A stretch of DNA of 64,000 nucleotides, taken from assembly GCF_000760695.4 (NCBI RefSeq), contig NZ_JHEG04000001.1, positions 4,918,895 to 4,982,894 of the forward strand, read 5' to 3'. The DNA is from Tolypothrix bouteillei VB521301. Its GTDB lineage: Bacteria > Cyanobacteriota > Cyanobacteriia > Cyanobacteriales > Nostocaceae. Positions 34,087 to 42,436 of the stretch are shown here, in pieces; position 1 is the stretch's first letter; each line of letters begins with the position of its first letter. The position numbers and the translations under genes are program-made. A model generated the notes under the pieces. It made no database searches, was not told the DNA's origin, and was given only the letters and a program-made list of their open reading frames with translations.

Positions 34087-35178
34087 GTGACTCTAAGCCT
34101 GACTGCTGCTAAATCATACCGCCAACCCTGGCCGGGGCTAATAGAAGCCTACCGTCAATACTTGCCTGTCACTGAAAATACACCAGTAGTGACTTTGCTA
34201 GAGGGTAATACTCCTTTGATTCCAGTTCCCTCAATTGCAGAACGTATTGGCAGACAGGTTCGCGTGTTTGTGAAATATGACGGTCTGAATCCAACTGGTA
34301 GTTTTAAAGACCGGGGAATGACAATGGCAATTTCCAAAGCAAAGGAAGCTGGGGCAAAAGCTGTTATTTGTGCAAGCACGGGCAATACTTCAGCTGCGGC
34401 AGCAGCCTATGCCAGACGTGGAGGAATGCGTGCCTTTGTCATTATTCCAGATGGCTACGTTGCACTGGGCAAATTAGCACAGGCATTGCTATATGGGGCA
34501 GAAGTTCTGGCAATTCAAGGGAATTTTGACCGGGCGCTGGAAATCGTGCGCGATATGGCAAACAGCTATCCAATTACTTTAGTGAACTCGGTAAATCCCT
34601 ACCGTCTGGAAGGACAGAAAACAGCTGCGTTTGAAATAGTTGATACTTTGGGTGATAGCCCCGATTGGTTGTGTATCCCCGTAGGCAATGCGGGAAATAT
34701 ATCAGCATATTGGATGGGTTTTTGTCAATACCATCAAGAAGGAAAATGCGATCGCTTACCCCAAATGATGGGCTTTCAAGCTGCAGGTGCAGCACCTCTG
34801 GTGAATGGTCAGCCAGTATCGCATCCAGAAACCATAGCCACAGCCATTCGTATAGGTAACCCCGCAAGCTGGGAGAAAGCAGTTGCCGTTCAGCAAGCCA
34901 GCATGGGAAGTTTTCACGCTGTAACTGATACAGAAATTCTTGAAGCTTATCGGCTATTGGCATCAGAAGAAGGGATTTTTTGCGAACCTGCTAGTGCAGC
35001 TTCTGTTGCTGGTTTATTACAAGTCAAAGACCAAGTTCCCACAGGGGCGACAGTGGTTTGTGTCTTGACCGGTAACGGACTAAAAGACCCAGATACAGCT
35101 ATTAAACACAGTTCCAGTCAATTTAAACAGGGTATTCAACCGGAACTTAAAGCTGTGGCAGAGGCAATGGGCTTTTGA
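34087..35178 (+). CDS. thrC: Threonine synthase
   Basis: The 363-residue PLP enzyme converts O-phosphohomoserine to threonine. It shows [19 protein letters not shown], the PLP lysine in [18 protein letters not shown], the phosphate-binding [15 protein letters not shown] and [14 protein letters not shown], with [12 protein letters not shown] near the end; these are the class II short threonine synthase hallmarks. The start is a GTG at 34087, 20 bases after an AT-rich stretch, with no ATG before the conserved region. Confidence 0.93.
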   Translation: MTLSLTAAKSYRQPWPGLIEAYRQYLPVTENTPVVTLLEGNTPLIPVPSIAERIGRQVRVFVKYDGLNPTGSFKDRGMTMAISKAKEAGAKAVICASTGNTSAAAAAYARRGGMRAFVIIPDGYVALGKLAQALLYGAEVLAIQGNFDRALEIVRDMANSYPITLVNSVNPYRLEGQKTAAFEIVDTLGDSPDWLCIPVGNAGNISAYWMGFCQYHQEGKCDRLPQMMGFQAAGAAPLVNGQPVSHPETIATAIRIGNPASWEKAVAVQQASMGSFHAVTDTEILEAYRLLASEEGIFCEPASAASVAGLLQVKDQVPTGATVVCVLTGNGLKDPDTAIKHSSSQFKQGIQPELKAVAEAMGF

Positions 35179-35213
35179 AAAAATTATGAATGATGAATGA
35201 TGAATTGTATTTT

Positions 35214-35248
35214 CATAATTCATAATTCATAATTCATAATTCATAATT
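35214..35248. repeat. Short tandem heptamer repeat (CATAATT)5
   Basis: Five perfect CATAATT copies lie between convergent thrC and the coiled-coil gene; the repeat reaches the stop codon of the latter. The same heptamer recurs at about 63814-63845. Confidence 0.9.
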
Positions 35249-35691
35249 CATCCTCTTTCCCTTGTTAATCGATCTATGGCATCACCTAAAGCGGTAGTCA
35301 AGCTTTTCCGTGTCTGGGAGTGGTTGTCTTGCTCGGTTTTTAAGACTTGAAGTATGCGATCGCGTTCTTTAATAACAGCAATGAGTTGGGTTTTTAACTC
35401 CCCAACAGATTGAATCTGTTCGACTTCTTGCTGAATGGCTGTTATAGCTGTTGGATCGTCAAGTAATTCTGCCTCAATACCCTTGATTTGCTCTATTTGT
35501 TTTTTTAACGACTCTATTGTTTGTTGTGCCATTTGAGCATCGGAACGACGCTGTTCTGCTTCAGTATTGTAGAGCTTGCGCCATTTTTCTGCACTTTGCC
35601 AAGCAGCATCACGTTCTACTTGCAGTTCTGCTATCTGTTGTTTGAGTGCTTTGATTTCTGCTAACCACTGTGGTGTTAATTCTTGAGCCAT
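35248..35691 (-). CDS. Coiled-coil hypothetical protein
   Basis: The 147-residue product is almost wholly predicted coiled coil, with heptad-like runs (WLAEIKALKQQIAELQVERD, then MAQQTIESLKKQIEQIKGIE). No other domain is visible. Similar short coiled-coil proteins are common next to cyanobacterial housekeeping genes and may act as scaffolds. Its stop codon lies in a CATAATT tandem repeat. Confidence 0.7.
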   Translation of the reverse strand: MAQELTPQWLAEIKALKQQIAELQVERDAAWQSAEKWRKLYNTEAEQRRSDAQMAQQTIESLKKQIEQIKGIEAELLDDPTAITAIQQEVEQIQSVGELKTQLIAVIKERDRILQVLKTEQDNHSQTRKSLTTALGDAIDRLTRERG

Positions 35692-35881
35692 ATTAGGAAA
35701 TTAAGGTTATTTATACAGTGTATTCTTTATACAAATAAATATGAAGATACGCAAATTTGTTTCCAAAATGAGTGACCGTTGACCGTAACAACTTATTACG
35801 TGCAGCCAGTAAATCTATTAACTGTGGCTGCTAAGAAGTACAATGGCGAGCTGTTTAATATACAGAAATGCGATCGCGACA

Positions 35882-36406
35882 ATGTCTCAACCCCCTCACT
35901 ATCCCATTATGAACTCTGATGCCAAAGCAGCGACTCTAAAACGGCTGCGTCAGCTAAGCCGTGTCATGGACAAAGCAATTACCATTCCGGGAACCCCGAT
36001 TAGTTTTGGTCTAGATCCGATTTTGGGATTGATACCTGTTGGGGGTGATTTTTTAGGAATTATGTTTTCAGCATACATAGTCCTAGAAGCAGCTAGGTCG
36101 GGAGCGCCAGCAGCCACGATAAGCAGAATGGTCTTGAATATAATAATAGATGGAATATTAGGTGCTGTACCGGTAGTAGGAGACTTGTTTGATTTTGCCT
36201 GGACAGCTAATGAGTACAACATTAGACTACTAGAAGATCACTTAAAGTTTCCCAGACAGAGAAAAAGCACAGACAAGTGGTTTGTGTTTGGTGTGTTAAC
36301 TATATTGTTCATTGTTACTATTGGACTGGTAGCATTTGCCGTGATACTAATGAGGCTGTTTGGAACCTTGCTTGAAACTCTGCTGAGATCTTTAAGTGGC
36401 AATTAG
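35882..36406 (+). CDS. DUF4112 domain membrane protein
   Basis: The 174-residue protein matches DUF4112: LRQLSRVMDKAITIPGTP, then FGLDPILGLIPVGGDFLGI and its repeated echo DGILGAVPVVGDLFDFAWTA with the ending NEYNIRLLEDHL. A C-terminal membrane segment follows (WFVFGVLTILFIVTIGLVAF). Role unknown; the two GLIPVGGD-type turns suggest a re-entrant or paired membrane hairpin. The frame extends to 35843 but the ATG at 35882 is the likely start. The next gene begins 18 bases after the stop. Confidence 0.85.
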   Translation: MSQPPHYPIMNSDAKAATLKRLRQLSRVMDKAITIPGTPISFGLDPILGLIPVGGDFLGIMFSAYIVLEAARSGAPAATISRMVLNIIIDGILGAVPVVGDLFDFAWTANEYNIRLLEDHLKFPRQRKSTDKWFVFGVLTILFIVTIGLVAFAVILMRLFGTLLETLLRSLSGN

Positions 36407-36424
36407 ATGAGTACAAAATAATTG

Positions 36425-37351
36425 ATGAAAGATTGGTGGGAAGCGACTTTTCCTAAAGGTCGGCAAAGTCTGATTATTACCGATGCTAATGGGTATCCCG
36501 TACAAATCGCTTATGGTGAAAAAGGTACGGGTCAACCCCTGTTTTTATTGCACGGTGTTGGTAGCTGGAGTTACAATTGGCGTTCCAGTGTAGATACATT
36601 ATCCAAACATTTTCGAGTTATCTGCTTTGATGCAAAAGGTTATGGTTTTTCGGAAAAAGCAGTGACTCGTAAAGAAAAGAATGGTCATCAAGTTATTGAG
36701 TTCGAGAGAATTATTCGTTCTCTATGTGATGAACCCGTGATTCTTGTGGCAGAATCATTAGGCGCATTAATTGCTCTAGCGCTTGCACAAAAAAATCCCC
36801 AACTAATAGCGCGACTGGTGGTACTGAATGTGCCGATCTTTGCCCAACGTTTACCTCATTGGGGAATGTGGTTACTTTCTCAAATGCCTATAGAGATAGT
36901 ACAAATCATTGACTCCTTGAGAGTACCACTGTTGTTTGCGCCAATCGTTAGAGAAATTATGGCAGTAGAAAGGCGAGGTGTTCTGTTCGATCCATCCATA
37001 CTTACTCAGGAAGACGTTTATTGGATAACTTACCCCTATATTGAGCTTCCCGGTACGCTTGCAAAGGTAGCGGAAGAATTACAATTAGCAGCAAGGGAAA
37101 TTGAGCATTTGCAAACTAGTAAACCCAGTTTTCTTGCTAATATTCAAAATAACCTCAGTACAATCGGATGTCCCACACTTGTTTTGTGGGGAGAACAAGA
37201 TACGTGGTTTCCTGCAAGTGATGGGGCGAAACTGTGCCAATATCTGCCTAACGCAAAGTTACAAATTCTGCCTAACTGCCGTCATGATGCATCTTTTGGT
37301 GCTGCAAAAGATGTGAACGTAGCAATTCTTGAATTTTTAAGAAATAGCTAG
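36425..37351 (+). CDS. Alpha/beta-fold hydrolase
   Basis: The 308-residue protein has the oxyanion-hole strand PLFLLHGVGSWSYNW, the nucleophile elbow VAESLGALIALAL (Ser in the ESLG variant of GxSxG), the acid in LWGEQDTWFP and the catalytic His in NCRHDASFG. It should hydrolyse an ester, amide or haloalkane-type bond; the substrate is unknown. The tight 18-base spacing to the DUF4112 gene suggests one operon. The ATG at 36425 is preferred to the TTG at 36422. Confidence 0.88.
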   Translation: MKDWWEATFPKGRQSLIITDANGYPVQIAYGEKGTGQPLFLLHGVGSWSYNWRSSVDTLSKHFRVICFDAKGYGFSEKAVTRKEKNGHQVIEFERIIRSLCDEPVILVAESLGALIALALAQKNPQLIARLVVLNVPIFAQRLPHWGMWLLSQMPIEIVQIIDSLRVPLLFAPIVREIMAVERRGVLFDPSILTQEDVYWITYPYIELPGTLAKVAEELQLAAREIEHLQTSKPSFLANIQNNLSTIGCPTLVLWGEQDTWFPASDGAKLCQYLPNAKLQILPNCRHDASFGAAKDVNVAILEFLRNS

Positions 37352-37760
37352 CACCGAGTTTGTAGTTGCGATGTATGCATTCGCCGCTAGGCGTGTCGAA
37401 GGCACAAACAGTGCAACTACAAACTCATACGTCTTGTACTGACAGCTATGAAATGTGGAATATGGATGTCGGTTGGACGCATACCTTTGTGGCGCGATCG
37501 GGGCTTCAATTAAGACTAGACTACACACAAAATACGTCAGACAAGCGGGAAGGCTTACACAATTTTTAAAAGTATCAGGTTGAATGAAAATAACGGCTAC
37601 GCCGTTACAATGTATAGATCTTGTTAATTCTTTAGGTGAATTTTTGTACTTAACAATAACCTTTCTATGGATTCTATTACAACAAATGAATGCCCGAACG
37701 TTTCATTTCTGTAAGTGTAACCGACTTATCCTTCAGTAAATTTTACTTATATTTTATGTA
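37352..37760. other. AT-rich gap before the repeat array
   Basis: No gene is credible here; a short open frame at 37366-37569 lacks coding character. A palindromic stretch with CGCTAGGCG lies near 37382. Confidence 0.4.
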
Positions 37761-37835
37761 GAAAGTGTATCACAAATAATTTTGATAGGTGATACACCCT
37801 GATAATAACACCCTTGAAGTCGTTTACCTTCTTTA
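37761..37835. repeat. Left flanking direct repeat of the RNA array, with hairpin
   Basis: It contains a perfect hairpin GTGTATCAC / GTGATACAC (37765-37797) followed by CCTGATAATAACACCC and TTGAAGTCGTTTACC. A near-identical copy in the same orientation is at 40903-40977, so the two bracket the tandem array. Confidence 0.8.
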
Positions 37836-37904
37836 ATTTAACTAATTTCTCTTATTTTAGTGGTCATTTTGGCAATTATTTATAAATGAAAAAAATTGAT
37901 AAAA

Positions 37905-38060
37905 ACATAAAAAAAGAGTGGGAGCCAGCATACCAATCGCTGTGATGCTCCCACTTATCATTTGCCGCTGAAGCGTTGCGGAATTAATAGAGATGTTGTC
38001 AGTTACTTAGGGGGCTTTCTGTAGTTAACAATGTCTCTACCAGTCCTATTGCGACAAATG
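37905..38060 (-). ncRNA. Candidate structured RNA, array unit 1
   Basis: Read on the minus strand, the unit forms an outer stem (CATTTGTCGC from 38060-38051 with GCGGCAAATG from 37968-37959), an inner hairpin closed by TAGAGACATTGT / ACAACATCTCTA (38039-37988) whose loop holds AAAGCCCCCTAA, and an end hairpin AGTGGGAGC / GCTCCCACT (37955-37917) followed by CTTTTT. That end is an intrinsic terminator only on this strand. The 5' end and promoter are not certain. Confidence 0.55.
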
Positions 38061-38447
38061 CACGCTTGTTTCTTTGAAGAAGATGGATTGTTTCTGGCAA
38101 TTGATTCTCTTGGAGTTGGAAGTACGTCAGATAGTGTTTGACTTCTTCCTAGGATAGATATCCTAATTTCAGACTCACATCCTTGCCATTATTTCTTATC
38201 TTTAATTTAGTTCATTGTCTGAAGAATCTGTTGCCAGTATGGCAAGCTTTTTAGCATTTATCTAACCGTTAATTTCATCACAATTTCAGATAATAAGAGG
38301 AGCAGAACCGCCTCTTTTCTGACACGAGATGACTCAACTATCTTGAATATATCATTTCTAGTTTGATGGAGAATGCAGGGCATTACCCCTCATTTATCAT
38401 TCTTCTATTACAAGTTTTTAATTGTTAGTGATTAACGAAAAATATTT

Positions 38448-38603
38448 CCAAAAAAAAAGAGTGGGAGCCAGCATACCAATCGCTGTGATGCTCCCACTTA
38501 TCATTTGCCGCTGAAGCGCTGTGGAATCAATAGAGATGTTGTCAGTTATTTAGGGGGCTTTCTGTAATTAACAATGTCTCTACCAGTCCTGTTGCGACAA
38601 ATG
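38448..38603 (-). ncRNA. Candidate structured RNA, array unit 2
   Basis: Same architecture as unit 1 on the minus strand: outer stem arms at 38603-38594 and 38511-38502, inner hairpin 38582-38531, terminator hairpin 38498-38460 followed by a run of T residues (nine A bases on the plus strand). The single U·G pair of the outer stem is retained. Confidence 0.55.
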
Positions 38604-38989
38604 CACGCTTGTTTCTTTGAAGAAGATGGATTGTTTTCGGCAATTGATTCTCTTGAAGTAAGAATTTCATCATATCAGTCTGAGTTCTTCCTGGAGTAGA
38701 TATCCTGATTTTGGACTCACATCCTTGCCGTTATTTCTTATCTTTAATTTAGTTCATTGTCTCTGGTATTTGTTGCCAGTATGGCACGCTTTTTAGCATT
38801 TATCTAACCGTTAATTTCATCACAATTTCAGATAATAAGAGGAGCAGAATTGCCTCTTTTCTGACACGAGATGACTCAACTATCTTGAATATATCATTTC
38901 TAGTTTGATGGAGAATGCAGGGCATTACCCCTCATTTATCATTCTTCTCTTACAAGTTTTTAATTGTTAGTAACTAACGAAAAATATTT

Positions 38990-39144
38990 CCAAAAAAAAG
39001 AGTGGGAGCCAGCATACCAATCGCTGTGATGCTCCCACTTATCATTTGCCGCTGAAGCGTTGCGGAATCAGTAGAGATGTTGTCAGTTATTTAGGGGGCT
39101 TTCTGTAATTAACAATGTCTCTACCAGTCCTGTTGCGACAAATG
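38990..39144 (-). ncRNA. Candidate structured RNA, array unit 3
   Basis: Minus-strand structure as in units 1 and 2: outer stem arms at 39144-39135 and 39052-39043, inner hairpin 39124-39071 (GTAGAGA / TCTCTAC), terminator hairpin 39039-39001 followed by CTTTTTTT. Confidence 0.55.
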
Positions 39145-39535
39145 CACGCTTGTTTCTTTGAAGAAGATGGATTGTTTTCGGCAATTGATTCTCTTGAAGT
39201 AAGAATTTCATCATATCAGTCTGAGTTCTTCCTGGAGTAGATATCCTAATTTTTGACTCATATCTTTGCCGTTATTTCTTATCTTTAATTTAGTTCATTG
39301 TCTCTGGTATTTGTTGCCAGTATGGCAAGCTTTTTAGCATTTATCTAACTGTTAATTTCATCACAATTTCAGATAATAAGAGGAGCAGAATTGCCTCTTT
39401 CCTGACATGAGATGACTCAACTATCTTGAATATATCATTTCTAGTTTGATGGAGAATGCAGGGCATTACCCCTCATTTATCATTCTTCTTGTACGGGATT
39501 TTAATTGTTAGTAATTAACGAAAGGTCTCTTTTCT

Positions 39536-39689
39536 CTAAAAAAAGAGTGGGAGCCAGCATACCAATCGCTGTGATGCTCCCACTCATCATTTGTCGCTGA
39601 AGCGTTGCGGAATCAGTAGAGATGTTGTCAGTTATTTAGGGGGCTTTCTGTAATTAACAATGTCTCTACCAGTCCTGTTGCGACAAATG
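39536..39689 (-). ncRNA. Candidate structured RNA, array unit 4
   Basis: Minus-strand structure with outer arms at 39689-39680 and 39597-39588. Here the outer stem is perfect because the U·G pair of units 1-3 is U-A. Inner hairpin 39669-39616, terminator hairpin 39584-39546 followed by CTTTTTTT. The unit is truncated upstream (beyond about 39710). Confidence 0.55.
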
Positions 39690-39710
39690 CACACTTGTTT
39701 CTTTGAAGAA

Positions 39711-40234
39711 GATTTTCTATTTCAGACACGGGATGTCTATAAAATTCCTAATTGATTTTTGAACTGTTATGTAAGATAGGTAATGCCCACCAAAAGTCTC
39801 ATGTGGTAGGCATTACTCACCCTACAGCACTTAAAAATTTTCATAAATGATTTAGGCTTCCTATATCAATTTTAGATATGTGTTGCGTTTCTGAGTGCGC
39901 TTTTTCAGTAGGTTTTATTGAGGTTATTGGATATCTTTTTTAGTTTTAAAAGAACCATCTGATGTCATTTATGGTTTTTAATTTATTGCATTAACTTTTT
40001 TCTTGGGTGCCACTCTGGCACGTTTCTTAGAAGTCTAAAAAACGTTAAATACACTACAAAATCAGATGAGAATATATGTAACTACTTCTTTCAACTTCTT
40101 TCATGAGATGAAATGAATTAACTATGTTGAAATATATCATTATGTTTATTGCTAAGAATGCAGGGCAATACCCCTCATATGTCAGTTTTCTTTAACAGTC
40201 TTTAAACCAATACTGCAAGGGCTCTCGAATTTTT
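39711..40234. repeat. Degenerate array remnants
   Basis: The stretch around 39990-40190 keeps the order of array spacer landmarks in decayed form: GTGCCACTCTGGCAC with GTTTCTT, then ATATATCATTATG and GCAGGGCAATACCCCTC. An inverted repeat TAATGCCCACC / GGTAGGCATTA lies at about 39781-39817. No gene is seen. Confidence 0.6.
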
Positions 40235-40549
40235 GTAGGTTGGACAAAACCAACAAATGCCTGTAATGTTAGGTTTCGTTCCTCAAAGGCCACATCGCTC
40301 AACGGGGGGCTTAGGGGTCCCCACGAAGTGGGGTTGGGGGGAAACCCAGAGCAGTTGCTCCTCTTGGGCAAAAACGACAGGTGCTATCTCCTGCAAAGAC
40401 GCTGCGCGAACAACGGAGGAAACCTCCCTCCGGGTTCACACCAGTCCCGGTGGTCTCGGGAAACCCCCCTACTTTCTCTGGATTCACCGCAACGCACTGT
40501 CTCCCTAAGACCGCACTGCTCTGGGCACGCGAGTGACTCCCCAACCTAC
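40235..40549. mobile_element. GC-rich non-coding insertion with 9-bp inverted ends
   Basis: The segment is bounded by GTAGGTTGG (40235-40243) and CCAACCTAC (40541-40549), a perfect 9-bp inverted repeat 315 bp apart. Its interior is much richer in G and C than the surroundings and contains smaller palindromes (GGGTCCCCACGAAGTGGGG). Open frames in it on both strands look non-coding. It is probably a MITE-like insertion in the decayed right end of the array. Confidence 0.55.
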
Positions 40550-40761
40550 TACCGCATCCACCTGAAAATGTTAGGTTGAGGCTGCTCTGGGGCAGGGGGC
40601 ACGGGAGCTGGGGGGAAAGAATCACAGACTCATTAACCGATTAATTTCTACCCAACAAATTAACCTAGATGCGCTACTACGTGTTTTCGCATTTTTAGGC
40701 TTAACCGACAAGTATTGGTCTTTAAACTGTTATCAATTAACAAAAAGAATTTATAAGACAA

Positions 40762-40812
40762 AAAAGTGGGAGCAAGCATATTAGTCCCTTTCTTGTTCCC
40801 CCTCTTTTTTTA
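40762..40812 (-). terminator. Degenerate copy of the array terminator
   Basis: GTGGGAGCAAGCATATTAG and a decayed right arm (TTCCCCCTC) are preceded on the plus strand by AAAAAA, giving a weak intrinsic terminator on the minus strand. It is a relic of the array unit. Confidence 0.45.
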
Positions 40813-40902
40813 CTACTGAAGCTTGATTATTGGTAGGGATTTCAGCCATTTATACATTTCTTCGTCTAGCTGTTCTGACTCCGTCTACCTTCTTTATTGG
40901 CG

Positions 40903-40977
40903 AAAAGTGTATCACAAATAATTGAATATGTGATACACCCTGATAATAACACCCTTGAAGTCGTTTACCATCTTTAA
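40903..40977. repeat. Right flanking direct repeat of the RNA array, with hairpin
   Basis: A copy of 37761-37835 in the same orientation, with hairpin GTGTATCAC / GTGATACAC at 40907-40938 and the following CCTGATAATAACACCC. Confidence 0.8.
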
Positions 40978-41283
40978 CTGTCTTTAATGTATAGAGCTTA
41001 TTCATGTCTAAGTTGCCATTTTGGCAATTCTTCTATTAATTAAAGACTGTTAAATACAATACTTTTTTATTAAAAAAATATTTTTTTAATGTATTTAAAA
41101 TTATTTATAAAAATTTGTAAATGGTCTGTTGTCCTAATTTTCAAACAATTAGTGAGATAAACCGCTAACCTCACTTTGTACAACTTTGTCTGCTTGTAGG
41201 TAACTTTGTCAAAATTTTTAGAAGCGGTTGAATCCATATGCTCTTCTTACCTTTGCTTCTCTGCTTTCGGACTTCTGCCTTCT
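40978..41283. other. AT-rich gap right of the array
   Basis: It contains TTGCCATTTTGGCAA near 41019, a relative of the small palindrome in each array unit, and long A/T runs. No gene. Confidence 0.4.
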
Positions 41284-42006
41284 TCACGAAGCACAGACAA
41301 TTTCAAGACTAGACCAGCGTTCGTGCAGCAATCTAGCAAGCGCCCACAAACCCGATATTTCGCTACGGCGATGACCGACAGCGATCGCATTCATTTTCGT
41401 TTCTTGCAATGCAACATCAGCCCCTTTGCGTAACTGTCCGGTAACGTAGGCTGTTGCACCGCGATTTGTTGCTGTTCGTACCAGTTCGTCTGTCATTGCA
41501 CCGACAACAGCAATTTTTCGGACTTTGTGATGGTTATCAACTCCACGTATGTGCTCGTATCCACCAAAAATTTGACTGATGCGATCGCACAACTCAGCAA
41601 AGCTTTGCGTTGGAATTTCTCCAATCATTCCAATAGGTCTGTTTTGTTTCTCACCCAAAACTTCCAATTCAGACATTTTCAGTATTTTCGCCAATTTTGG
41701 GTTAAATGAGAGTGTTAAACGTTCATCAAATGCCAAATGATAAGAGATAACACCGATATCTGGTGCAAGTTGTTTTGCTTGAAGTTTCCAAGGTCGATGT
41801 AAGAACAGAGCATCTAAATTTTCTGCGTCCACCCATTCTTGCAACTCCGTCCAAGGTTCTAGCACTAAACCCAAACGCTTGATAGGACGTATTGAAGGGA
41901 CATACACACCCCCTTGCTCTTCCTGGGAATATTTATCAATATCCAAAGAGTCATTTAGGAATTCTGCTATCTCTTCTAACAAAAGAGAGTTAAGTTCAAA
42001 AATCAT
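41284..42006 (-). CDS. Nif3-like dinuclear metal centre protein
   Basis: The 240-residue protein belongs to the Nif3/YbgI (DUF34) family, hexameric metal-binding proteins of unsettled role often linked to GTP cyclohydrolase-like chemistry. The motifs are EEIAEFLNDSLDIDKYSQ near the start, NLDALFLHRPW and GVISYHLAFD with metal-binding His/Asp residues, KIAVVGAMTDELVRTA, and the end AIAVGHRRSEISGLWALA (His-x3-Glu). The length is like other cyanobacterial members, without the central insert of larger homologues. Confidence 0.88.
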   Translation of the reverse strand: MIFELNSLLLEEIAEFLNDSLDIDKYSQEEQGGVYVPSIRPIKRLGLVLEPWTELQEWVDAENLDALFLHRPWKLQAKQLAPDIGVISYHLAFDERLTLSFNPKLAKILKMSELEVLGEKQNRPIGMIGEIPTQSFAELCDRISQIFGGYEHIRGVDNHHKVRKIAVVGAMTDELVRTATNRGATAYVTGQLRKGADVALQETKMNAIAVGHRRSEISGLWALARLLHERWSSLEIVCAS

Positions 42007-42436
42007 CAGTAATTTAACGGTTGTACTTAAACATGAGAAAACGCTATTTATTGTAACATTCCTGAGAGTAAGAGAATCAGTCTCTAAAAAGATCAGAATT
42101 TTTTTACTTTCATAATTTTCAGCAACTATATAATATTGCTATAGCAATCCTCAATCATTTGAAAAAAATTTGAATTGCTAATAGCTAATTGCTTTTTGAC
42201 CATTAGCTATTAGCCATTAGCAGTCTTCACTCTTATTTTTATATTTCATTGAGGACTGCTATATATCTTACGATAGACATTTTTAGATAGAAACCTTTTG
42301 GTCGCTTAACTTCTTTTAATTTTATGGCTAGATATGCAGTTGCAGTAAATTCTTTATACCCTTAGGCTCGCTAGGAGGAAGCAGAGAAAAACAGGTACTT
42401 AGATAAAACACAATTGCATTCTTGACTTAATACTGG
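42007..42436. other. Gap with an inverted-repeat-bounded element
   Basis: The gap separates divergent Nif3-like and kinase genes and therefore holds both promoters. Its centre is the element described at 42140-42263. No other feature is recognisable. Confidence 0.4.
42140..42263. repeat. MITE-like element, family C, with STRR-like core
   Basis: Ends TATAGCAATCCTCAAT and ATTGAGGACTGCTATA are inverted repeats with 14 of 16 positions matching, 124 bp overall; the interior holds TTAGCTATTAGCC-type short repeats. It is non-coding. Confidence 0.65.

Larger units (their letters stand above)
37905..39710. repeat. Tandem array of ~543-bp units
   Basis: Three full units begin at the terminator hairpins at 37917, 38460 and 39001, and a partial fourth at 39546 (periods 543, 541 and 545). 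Each full unit also carries TTGCCAGTATGGCA followed by CTTTTT, an AAGAGG/CCTCTT palindrome and GCAGGGCATTACCCCTC. Units 2 and 3 are nearly identical. The fourth ends near 39710. Degenerate further copies of parts are seen at about 39990-40190 and 40766-40810. Confidence 0.9.

Noticed and set aside
37366..37569. 67-codon open frame upstream of the array
   Set aside because: It starts in a palindromic stretch and shows no coding character.
37905..39710. CRISPR array
   Set aside because: The repeats are ~543 bp long and contiguous, with no short repeat-spacer pattern and no cas genes nearby.
37905..39710. NsiR1 array of heterocystous cyanobacteria
   Set aside because: hetF is not next to it and the unit length differs greatly; I cannot compare sequences here.
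40257..40625. Three overlapping open frames on both strands
   Set aside because: They lie in a GC-rich palindromic insertion where stops are rare by composition; the proteins look low-complexity.
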